Made by a program: the position numbers and the translations under genes. Of a DNA stretch of 64,000 bases, positions 48,257 through 57,669 are shown piece after piece. This DNA is from Chrysaora quinquecirrha (Eukaryota; Cnidaria; Scyphozoa; Semaeostomeae; Pelagiidae), in the NCBI GenBank assembly GCA_014526335.1, contig JACTAT010000040.1, positions 9,741,857-9,805,856 of the forward strand, read 5' to 3'. Positions within the stretch are counted from its first letter, which is position 1, and every line of letters begins with the position of its first letter. The notes beneath the pieces are model-generated. The model had not been told where the DNA came from and made no database searches. It was given only the letters and a program-made list of their open reading frames with translations.

Positions 48257-48329
48257 TGGAGAATCTGGGTATCGATCCCAGTACCTCTCGCATACTAAGC
48301 TAGCGCTCTACCATTTGAGCTAATTCCCC
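48257..48329 (-). tRNA. tRNA with alanine body and threonine anticodon AGU, copy 3
   Basis: Equivalent to the gene at 47049 in the second copy of the eight-gene block, offset 1208 bp. The acceptor stem is fully paired with G3.U70. Confidence 0.82.
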
Positions 48330-49616
48330 TATACTATATCATTTGATTAAGGGTAAGTGACAAACATTCAGTTACAGTTCTTTAGATGGTAATTCAAAAC
48401 AGAGGACTGGAGAATCTGGGTATCGATCCCATTACCTCTCGCATGCTAAGCGAGCGCTCTACCATTTGAGCTAATACCCCTATACTATATCATTTGATTA
48501 AGGGTAAGTGACAAACATTGAGTGACAGTTCTTTAGATGGTAATTCAAAACAGAGGACTGGAGAATCTGGGTACCGATCCCAGTACCTCTCGTATGCGAA
48601 GCGAGCGCTCTACTATTTCAGCTAATTCCCCTATACTAAATTACTTATCTAACTGCAAGTGACAGACATCAGAGTGAGCATTTCTTCAATGGTAATTCAA
48701 ACTATAGGACTGGAGAATCTGGGCATTGATCCCAGTACCTCTCGCATGCAAAGCGAGCGCTCTACCATTTGAGCTAATTCCCCTATACTAAATAACCTAT
48801 CTAACTGCAAGTGACAGAAATCAGAGTGAGCATTCTTCAATGGCAATTCAAAATATACAGTTGGAGAATCTGGGCATCGATCCCAGTACCTCTCGCATGC
48901 GAAGCGAGCGCTCTACCGATTGAGCTAATTCCCCTATACTAAATTACTTATCTAACTGCAAGTGACGGAAATCAGAGCGAGCATTCTTCAATGGTAATTC
49001 AAAACATAGGACTGGAGAATCTGGGCATCGATCCCAGTACCTCTCGCATGCAAAGCGAGCGCTTTACCATTTGAGCTAATTCCTCAATACTATATCATTT
49101 GACTAAGGGTAAGTGACAAACATTGAGTGACAGTTCTTTAGATGGTAATTCAAAACAGAGGACTGGAGAATCTGGGCATCGATCCCAGTATCTCTCGCAT
49201 GCTAAGCGAGCGCTCTACCATTTGAGCTAATTCCCCTATACTATATCAATTGACTAAGGGTAAGTGACAAACATTGAGTGACAGTTCTTTAGATGGTAAT
49301 TGAAAACAGAGGACTGGAGAATCTGGGTATCGATCCCAGTACCTCCCGCATGCAAAGCGAGCGCTCTACCGTTTGAGCTAATTCCTCAATACTATATCAT
49401 TTGACTAAGGGTAAGTGACAAACATTGAGTGACAGTTCTTTAGATGGTAATTCAAAACAGAGGACTGGAGAATCTGGGTATCGATCCCAGTACCTCTCGC
49501 ATGCTAAGCGAGCGCTCTACCATTTGAGCTAATTCCCCTATACTATATCATTTGACTAAGGGTAAGTGACAAACATTGAATGACAGTTCTTTAGATGGTA
49601 ATTCAAAACAGAGGAC

Positions 49617-49689
49617 TGGAAAATCTGGGTATCGATCCCAGTACCTCTCGCATGTGACGCGAGCGCTCTACCATTTCAGTTAATTCCCC
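49617..49689 (-). tRNA. tRNA with alanine body and valine anticodon CAC, copy 2
   Basis: Loop GTCACAT as at 45560. This copy also has T69 (G4.U69 wobble next to G3.U70) and a D arm of TAACTG, which weakens box A. It is less likely to be transcribed than the copy at 45560. Confidence 0.75.
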
Positions 49690-52035
49690 TATACTAAATT
49701 ACTTATATAGCTGCAAGTGACAGACATCAGAGTGTGCATTGTTCAATGGTAAATTAAAAATATACAGCTGGAGAATCTGGGCATCGATCCCAGTACCTCT
49801 CGTATGCGAAGCGAGGGCTCTACCATTTCAGTTAATTCCCCGATACTAAATTACTTATCTAACTGCAAGTGACAGACATCAGAGTGAGCATTCTTCAATG
49901 GTAATTCAAAATATACAGCTGGAGAATCTGGGCATCGATCCCAGTACCTCTCGCATGCGAAGCGAGCGCTCTACCATTTCAACAAATTCCCCTATACTAT
50001 ATCATTCGACTAAGGGTAAGTGACAAACATTGAGTGACAGTTCTTTAGATGGTAATTGAAAACAGAGGACTGGAGAATCTGGGTATCGATCACAGTACCT
50101 CTCGCATGCAAAGCGAGCGCTCTACCATTTGAGCTAATTTCTCAATACTAAATTACTTATCTAACTGCAAGTGACTGAAATCAGAGTGAGCATTCTTCAA
50201 TGGTAATTCAAAACATAGGACTGGAGAATCTGGGCATCGATCCCAGTACCTCTCGCATGCAAAGCGAGCGCTCTACCATTTGAGCTAATTCCTGAATACT
50301 ATATCATTTGACTAAGGGTAAGTGACAAACATTGAGTGACAGTTCTTTAGATGGTAATTCAAAACAGAGGACTGGAGAATCTTGGTATCGATTCCAGTAC
50401 CTCTCGAATGCAAAGCGAGCGCTCTACCATTTGAGCTAACTCCCCTATACTATATCATTTGACTAAGGGTAAGTGACAAACATTGAGTGACAGTTCTTTA
50501 GATGGTTATTCAAAACAGAGGACTGGAGAATCTGGGCATCGATCCCAGTACCTCTCGAATGCAAAGCGAGCGCTCTACCATTTGAGCTAACTCCCCTATA
50601 CTATATCATTTGACTAAGGGTAAGTGACAAACATTGAGTGACAGTTCTTTAGATGGTTATTCAAAACAGAGGACTGGAGAATCTGGGCATCGATCCCAGT
50701 ACCTCTCGCATGCAAAGCGAGCGCTCTACCATTTGAGCTAACTCCCCTATACTATATCATTTGACTAAGGGTAAGTGACAAACATTGAGTGACAGTTCTT
50801 TAGATGGTTATTCAAAACAGAGGACTGGAGAATCAGGGTATCGATCCCAGTACCTCTCGCATGCTAAGCGAGCGCTCTACCATTTGAGCTAATCCCCCTA
50901 TACTATATCATTCGACTAAGAGTAAGTGACAAACATTGAGTGACAGTTCTTTAGATGGTAATTCAAAACAGAGGACTGGAGAATCTGGGTATCGATCCCA
51001 GTACCTCTCGCATGCTAAGCGAGCGCTCTACCATTTGAGCTAATTCCCCTATACTATATCATTTGACTAAGGGTAAGTGACAAACATTGAGTGACAGTTC
51101 TTTAGATGGTAATTCAAAACAGAGGACTGGAGAATCAGGGTATCGATCCCAGTACCTCTCGCATGCTAAGCAAGCGCTCTACCATTTGAGCTAATTCCCC
51201 TATACTATATCAATTGACTAAGGGTAAGTGACAAACATTGAGTGACAGTTCTTTAGATGGTAATTCAAAACAGAGGACTGGAGAATCTGGGTATCGATCC
51301 CAGTACCTCTCGCATGCTAAGCGAGCGCTCTACCATTTGAGCTAATTCCCCTATACTAAATTACCTATCTAACTGCAAGTGACAGAAATCAGAGTGAGCA
51401 TTCTTCAATGGCAATTCAAAATATACAGTTGGAGAATCTGGGCATCGATCCCAGTACCTCTCGCATGCAAAGCGAGCGCTCTACCATTTGAGCTAATTCT
51501 CCTATACTATATCATTTCACTAAGGGTAAGTGACAAACGTTGAGTGACAGTTCTTTAGATGGTAATTCAAAACAGAGGACTGGAGAATCAGGTTATCGAT
51601 CCCAGTACCTCTCGCATGCTAAGCGAGCGCTCTACCATTTGAGCTAATACCCCTATACTATATCATTCGACTAAGAGTAAGTGACAAACATTGAGTGACA
51701 GTTCTTTAGATGGTAATTCAAAACAGAGGACTGGAGAATCTGGGTATCGATCCCAGTACCTCTCGCATGCTAAGCGAGCACTCTACCATTTGAGCTAATT
51801 CCCCTATACTATATCATTTGACTAAGGGTAAGTGACAAACATTGAGTGACAGTTCTTTAGATGGTAATTCAAAACAGAGGACTGGAGAATCAGGGTATCG
51901 ATCCCAGTACCTTTCGCATGCTAAGCGAGCGCTCTACCATTTGAGCTAATTCCCCTATACTATATATCATTTGACTAAGGGTAAGTGACAAACATTGAGT
52001 GACAGTTCTTTAGATGGTAATTCAAAACAGAGGAC

Positions 52036-52108
52036 TGGAGAATCTGGGTATCGATCCCAGTACCTCTCGCATGGAAAGCGAGCGCTCTGCCATTTGAGCT
52101 AATTCCTC
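52036..52108 (-). tRNA. tRNA with alanine body and glycine anticodon UCC
   Basis: The loop reads TTTCCAT, so one base change (G35 to C) turns UGC into UCC (GGA, Gly). The anticodon stem is intact. A2 opposite C71 weakens the acceptor stem, but G3.U70 is kept. It is a single copy. Confidence 0.75.
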
Positions 52109-54223
52109 AATACTATATCATTTGACTAAGGGCAAGTGACAAACATTGAGTGACAGCTCTTTAGATGGTAATTCAAAACAGAGGACTGGAGAATCTGGGT
52201 ATCGATCCCAGTACCTCTCGCATGCAAAGCGAGCGCTCTACCATTTGAGCTAATTCCTGAATACTATATCATTTGACTAAGGGTAAGTGACAAACATTGG
52301 GTGACAGTTCTTTCGATGGTAATTCAAAACAGAGGACTGGAGAATCTGGGTATCGATCCCAGTACCTCTCGCATGCAAAGCGAGCGCTCTACCATTTGAG
52401 CTAACTCCCCTATACTATATCATTTGACTAAGGGTAAGTGACAAACATTGAGTGACAGTTCTTAAGATGGTTATTCAAAACAGAGGACTGGAGAATCTGG
52501 GCATCGATCCCAGTACCTCTCGCATGCAAAGCGAGCGCTCTACCATTTGAGCTAATTCCCCAATACTATATCATTTGACTAAGGGTAAGTGACAAACATT
52601 GGGTGACAGTTCTTTCGATGGTAATTCAAAACAGAGGACTGGAGAATCTGGATATCGATCTCAGTACCTCTCGCATGCAAAGCGAGCGCTCTACCATTTG
52701 AGCTAATTCCCCTATACTATATCATTTGACTAAGGTTAAGTGACAAACATTGAGTGACAGTTCTTTAGATGGTTATTCAAAACAGAGGACTGGAGAATCT
52801 GGGTATCGATTCCAGTACCTCTCGCATGCAAAACGAGCGCTCTACCATTTGAGCTAATTCCCCTATACTATATCATTTGATTAAGGGTAAGTGACAAACA
52901 TTGAGTGACAGTTCTTTACATGGTAATTCAAAACAGAGGACTGGAGAATCTGGGCATCGATCCCAGTACCTCTCGCATGCAAAGCGAGCGCTCTACCATT
53001 TGAGCTAATTCCCCTATACTAAATTACTTATCTAACTGCAAGTGACAGACATCAGAGTGAGCATTCTTCAATGGCAATTCAAAATATACAGTTGGAGAAT
53101 CTGGGCATCGATCCCAGTACCTCTCGCATGCGAAGCGAGCGCTCTACCGATTGTGCTAATTCCCCTATACTAAATTACTTATCTAACTGCAAGTGACGGA
53201 AATCAGAGTGAGCATTCTTCAATGGTAATTCAAAACATAGGACTGGAGAATCTGGGCATCGATCCCAGTACCTCTCGCATGCAAAGCGAGCGCTCTACCA
53301 TTTGAGCTAATTCTCCTATACTATATCATTTGACTAAGGGTAAGTGACAAACATTTAGTGACAGTTCTTTAGATGGTAATTCAAAACAGAGGACTGGAGA
53401 ATCTGGGTATCGATCCCAGTACCTCTCGCATGCAAAGCGAGCGCTCTACCATTTGAGCTAATTCTCCTATACTATATCATTTGACTAAGGGTAAGTGACA
53501 AACATTTAGTGACAGTTCTTTAGATGGTAATTCAAAACAGAGGACTGGAGAATCTGGGTATCGATCCCAGTACCTCTCGCATGCAAAGCGAGCGCTCTAC
53601 CATTTGAGCTAATTCCCCTATACTATATCATTTGACTAAGGGTAAGTGACAAACATTGAGTGACAGTTCTTTAGATGGTAATTCAAAACAGAGGACTGGA
53701 GAATCTGGGTATCGATCCCAGTACCTCTCGCATGCAAAGCGAGCGCTCTTCCATTTGAGCTAATTCCGCTATACTATATTATTTGTCTACGTGTAAGTGA
53801 CAAAAGTTGAGTGACAGTTCTTTAGACGGTAATTGAAAACAGAGGACTGGAGAATCTGGGTATCGATACCAGTACCTCTCGCATGCTTAGCGAGCGCTCT
53901 TCCATTCGAGCTAATTCCCCTATACTATATCATTTGACTAAGGGTAAGTGACAAACATTGAGTGACAGTTCTTTAGATGGTTATTCAAAAAAGAGGACTG
54001 GAGAATCTGGGTATCGATCCCAGTACCTCTCGCATGCTAAGCGAGCGCTCTACCATTTGGGCTAATTCCCCTATACTATATCATTTGACTAAGGGTAAGT
54101 GACAAACGTTGAGTGACAGTTCTTTTAATGGTAATTCAAAACCGAGGACTGGAGAATCTGGATATCGATTCCAGTACCTCTCGCATGCGAAGCGAGCGCT
54201 CTATTATTTGAGGTAATTCCCCT

Positions 54224-54290
54224 GTAATGTTTGTACAAGTGACAAACATTACAATGACAATTCCTTTTCGGGAATCAGGGTATCGAACTT
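54224..54290 (-). pseudogene. Decayed last unit at the right array border
   Basis: After the CGC gene at 54150 the spacer is shortened (GTACAAGTGACAAACATT is recognisable). A T-arm remnant (GGGAATCAGGGTATCGAACT) is left, and beyond it no array sequence is seen. Confidence 0.75.
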
Positions 54291-54676
54291 AATATTTTGA
54301 AAAAAACCAACTTGGTCAAAGACCCTCTTTCAGGAAATGTTTTGAAGAGTGATCGTGGCTGTTTATTCAGAACAACTAAAAAGACTAGGATCTAAAATTT
54401 ATTCGTTACGGTTGATATAGCCTTATCACATAGATCCAAACCTACGACTACAGAAATTCACTGGAATATAAAATGGGATTTTCCGATTATTTACATAATT
54501 ATGTAATGAGCTGAATAATAATTATGTAGTAGGTTGAGATGCGCCTGTATACAATGCACTACGTAATATGGAGGCAGCGGAAATTGGTATTCAAGGTAAG
54601 AGTAATTGTAAGATAGGACTTTATAGGTCGATAGATGAAAAGTCTAAAGGAATATGAATTTCAACAGATTTCTTAC
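54291..54676. other. Unique sequence next to the array
   Basis: AT-rich with no gene or repeat recognised. On the minus strand it would be intron or 3' region of the exon at 54677-54798. Confidence 0.4.
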
Positions 54677-54798
54677 CAGTATGTAAGAGTTGGGTCCAAC
54701 ACAGAAACTATCTGCCATGGTGACAGCCTCTCCTTTCTCTGAAAACCAGACTCGTCCTTCTAGAGATAGGTCCAATGTTTTGCTTGGGAATTTCGAAC
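54677..54798 (-). CDS. Isolated coding exon of an unrecognised gene beside the array
   Basis: 122 nt lie between an acceptor (TTTTTTACGTTAG) and a strong donor (ACTG|GTAAGA). The frame encodes 40 residues including GRVWFSEKGEAVTMADSFCV, then GPNSYIL. It starts after one base of a split codon and ends in phase 0. It looks like a folded domain, but I do not recognise it. The next exons are not visible; downstream coding would have to cross the 39-kb tRNA array or end before it. Confidence 0.45.
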
Positions 54799-56600
54799 CT
54801 AACGTAAAAAAGCTGAGTCGTAAAAAGGCCCTTGTCAAATGATCAAACATTACTCATTTCTCAAACATACAAAATTTTTAAGTATAAGTAGAGTTTTGAG
54901 TAGTAGGCTCTTTTAGTGAAGAAGACGTTGCGAGCAGACAAAGAATCTGGGCACTAGTTATTTTCCCGCGTCGTGATATTCCGCGTTCTGGCGACAACGT
55001 CATCTTAGCTGGTTTCACGTTCTCAATCGTCCAAATCTTTCGCTGTTCTGGAAGCTGCAACAGTTACTTCAGCAACTATCTAAACCAGTTGATTATTGCG
55101 ATAATTTGCATTTCTAATGAGGACCGGTTCCAATTCAGAATCAAGTGCTAGGCTAAAAGACCTTTTTCGTTAGCTGGTATTATCGCCAACCTTTAATGCT
55201 AAATTAAAAATTTTAATACGAAAAGTCATCAGGAAGACATTTAGAGATGGTTAAGGTACAATAGTCTTATGCAATATGATATGTTAACTTGTCTATGATA
55301 ATAAATAAGAACCATTAAGCATGCTGTTCGAAGATCTATGGATATAATTGTCGCCATTGCTCATATTGCCATCACAATCCGCACAGGCAGAGCGGTCCAT
55401 GGAAGCTTACCAACGGGACACTTGGCCCATCTAGGTAGGCCGTTGGGCTTTTCATAGCAAAGTACGCAGTTTGGCGTACGATGTCGATTAGAACATTTCT
55501 AAACATCATGAACCACAGTGAAAACAAAAATTTACGCCCAAGACATATTCCGTCGAGAAATTAAAACTAACGCTCTTGACGCGATATATGTCTCTACAGT
55601 GAACTGGGCTTTATGCATTCTCAAAAAGTCATAATGTTTGTGAAATAATTCTGGATTGATGTACCTTTCTTTGCGTTCAACAAAAGTTTTGAGCAGTTTC
55701 AATAGTGGAAACGAAACTTTAGGCCCTGCCCAAACAGTCATTCATTATTCTAACCCAAGAGGACGCTCTTAAATCTCAAAATAACGCATGTAAACGCTGT
55801 CTCTAAAGCTGCGAGACATTTCAGAGCGACCCATCTCTCCTCCCTCGGCAACGTTTTTCTTTCCACTTTATATACGTTTTCCACTTCACTTTTACAAAGA
55901 TTACTCCCATTGGGGAATAATTTTGTGTGTTATTAACACAGAGCTACAGGCATACGCACATATGTATAGATTCTGTTCGTGGTAAAGTGAAGTGGAAATC
56001 ACCTATTATTCACTATTCCTCCCGGGTAGCGATCTTCCTTCGCACTCGGATTTCTTAGTTGATTTGAGAGAGTGACTACTTGAGTGATAATAGCTTTCTG
56101 CTCTTCAAACATTTGAAATTTGTTTGCAAAATACAATGTTTGACCGTTTGGCCACATCACATAACATTGCTCGCCAAACATCTTTTTGCTTGATACAAAC
56201 TGTTAAGCAATGTTTGTAATGTGGTTAAACGATCACATTGTTTGTAAAGCCGATCTCAGTTGTTTGACCACGAATGTTTTATCGTTGCGCCAGGCCCTTA
56301 TACTACTTACCTATGTTCCAACGAAGTGTTCTGAGGTCTTTTAGTAGAACTACATTATGCGATGTTGGTGTGCATTCAAATTTTGTAATTGGTGTTCTAG
56401 AAGAGAGGTAGTCGTAAAGCCAAAGGTATATACCAGCCTACGGGTTTTAAACGAAGGTTCAATATTTGCTATAGGAGTCTCCAAAAAGGTTAAAATAATA
56501 AATGCCCCCTGTTTATTACAAACCTGAGACTACGTTAGACATTCTCTTTGAAGATTATTATAGCTACAGTATTACTTTAAATTCCTATTTTGAGAAATCC
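54799..56600. other. Mostly non-coding stretch with weak coding candidates
   Basis: Minus-strand open frames at 54878-55060 (LPEQRKIWTIENVKPAKMTL), 55532-55741 (GPKVSFPLLKLLKTFVERKE) and 55999-56181 look protein-like. None has a domain or convincing pair of splice sites. The part around 56070-56290 repeats CAATGTTTG/CAAACATTG words in both orientations, as in a decayed transposon. Confidence 0.3.
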
Positions 56601-56619
56601 AGTAAATCTTAACTGGTTC

Positions 56620-56880
56620 GTAAATGTTTATCTATTTTCAGACTGAAATGTTCCTAATCTGTTCCCTTGCTGTCGATCTTGTCGATGCAGTCCGAGCATG
56701 TACTCAAGCAGGCCAAGATGTAAGAAATAATTTCGATCATATTGCTAGCAAGTACCAGACAGAAACAAGATCTTTTCGCATTGAAAACAACCGTGGTGCA
56801 GCTAAAGAAGCTTGTGATAATATTGAGAATGGCATAATTATGATTGCTGTGCAGATGAAGATGATGATGATGGTGCTTTG

Positions 56881-56943
<63 letters not shown>

Positions 56944-57669
56944 ATGAAGATGATGATGATGATGATGAAGAGGATGATGATGATGATGGTGGTGGTGGTG
57001 ATGATGATCATAATCAAGATGATGATGATGATGTTGATGATAATATTGAGAAAGACATAATGATGATTGTTGCGTTGATTATGATTATGATTGTGACGAT
57101 GATCATGTTGATGATGACTATGACGATGACGATAACGATTATGATGATGATAATGATTTCCATGATGATTATGATGACGATTACGATTGTGATTATTGTC
57201 CTTCGGACATTGCGATAGCGTTTGTATTTTCTAATATTCAGTAGGTATGGAGGCATTTCAGTTGATTGATCCTTCTCAGATCAGCAGTTTCGATCCAGAT
57301 TTCCAAACGACAGCCTAGCAGTTGCATGTGCAATTATGCCATGTTTAACAAAGCAAGACTTCGAACTGAGTTTAAGATTGTACATAGCAATGAATTATTT
57401 CGACCATAATGTCAAATGTAATGAATCTCCGTCAATTTCTTTTGGATAATAATCTCACAGATACTCTCCCTGAAGTTTACAAATTACTGCAGATCGCATT
57501 TACCACACCTGTTTCGAGCACTGAGGCAAAGAGATGCTTCTCAACCTTGAAACGGATAAAGACCTGCCTAAGAAATTCAATGGGTCACAACAGACTGAAC
57601 GCATTAGCAATGCTAGCCATTCATGCAAAACTTGTATCGAAAGGTGCACTTGAAACGATATCTCAGTAA
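56620..57669 (+). pseudogene. hAT transposase relic (ZMYM1-like) interrupted by a microsatellite
   Basis: Three pieces follow the order of hAT/ZMYM1-type proteins. At 56650-56800: SLAVDLVDAVRACTQAGQDV, a helical part of the transposase fold. Near 57343-57405: FNKARLRTEFKIVHSNELFR, ending in a stop. At 57409-57669: the hAT C-terminal dimerisation domain, with TTPVSSTEAKRCFSTLKRIK and CLRNSMGHNRL. A (GAT)n tract lies between the first and second pieces. A stop and a frame change separate the second and third. It cannot make a full transposase. The family assignment is from memory of the dimerisation motif. Confidence 0.75.
56855..57195 (+). repeat. GAT/ATG trinucleotide microsatellite
   Basis: Nearly pure ATG repeats to about 56985, then degenerate GAT, GAC and TAT variants. 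Methionine-rich and Ile/Val-rich open frames over it on both strands are artefacts of the repeat. Confidence 0.92.

Larger units (their letters stand above)
47049..54222 (-). tRNA. tRNA-Ala cluster, block 8 (48 units, right end of array)
   Basis: AGU: 47049, 48257. CAC: 49617. UCC: 52036. UGC: 47502, 47804, 48106, 48711, 49013, 49315, 50071, 50222, 50373, 50524, 50675, 51430, 52187, 52338, 52489, 52640, 52791, 52942, 53244, 53395, 53546, 53697. AGC: 47200, 47955, 48408, 49164, 49466, 50826, 50977, 51128, 51279, 51581, 51732, 51883, 53848, 53999. CGC: 47351, 47653, 48559, 48862, 49769, 49920, 53093, 54150. The first 16 units are an exact eight-gene pattern repeated twice. The full TTCCCC 5' end is the rule here. 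51430, 53244 and 53395 have A3; 53848 has U33 changed to A. Confidence 0.9.
15201..54290 (-). repeat. Giant tandem array of about 260 tRNA-Ala genes, ~150-bp unit
   Basis: The unit is 151 bp, or 145-150 bp where spacer bases are lost: a 73-bp tRNA gene on the minus strand plus a 77-78 bp spacer, repeated head to tail without interruption for 39 kb. Every unit has the same orientation. Family A spacers contain TATCATTTGACTAAGGGTAA and AGTGACAGTTCTTTAGATGG. Family B spacers contain TTACTTATCTAACTGCAAGT and AGTGAGCATTCTTCAATGG. Hybrids join the left half of one to the right half of the other. All types keep AAAA on the plus strand (TTTT for Pol III) 8 nt past the tRNA. The array starts inside a tRNA fragment (GCTAATTCCCC, 15201-15211) and fades into a decayed unit at 54224-54290. 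Hand tally: UGC 134, AGC 82, CGC 31, AGU 3, CAC 2, UCC 1, loop-deleted 4, truncated 3. Confidence 0.96.

Noticed and set aside
15201..54290. CRISPR-like array, because of regular repeats and spacers
   Set aside because: The repeated part folds as tRNA-Ala, the spacers are themselves repeated (two families), and the flanks are animal DNA.
15201..54290. tRNA-derived SINE family
   Set aside because: No poly-A or simple-repeat tails, no target duplications and no dispersed insertion. Units are strictly tandem with full-length 73-nt tRNA genes.
54878..55741. Protein-like minus-strand frames at 54878-55060 and 55532-55741
   Set aside because: No domain and no convincing pair of splice sites. They are kept only as weak candidates inside the stretch entry.
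56878..57256. Met-rich and Ile/Val-rich open frames
   Set aside because: They are the trinucleotide microsatellite translated in different frames.
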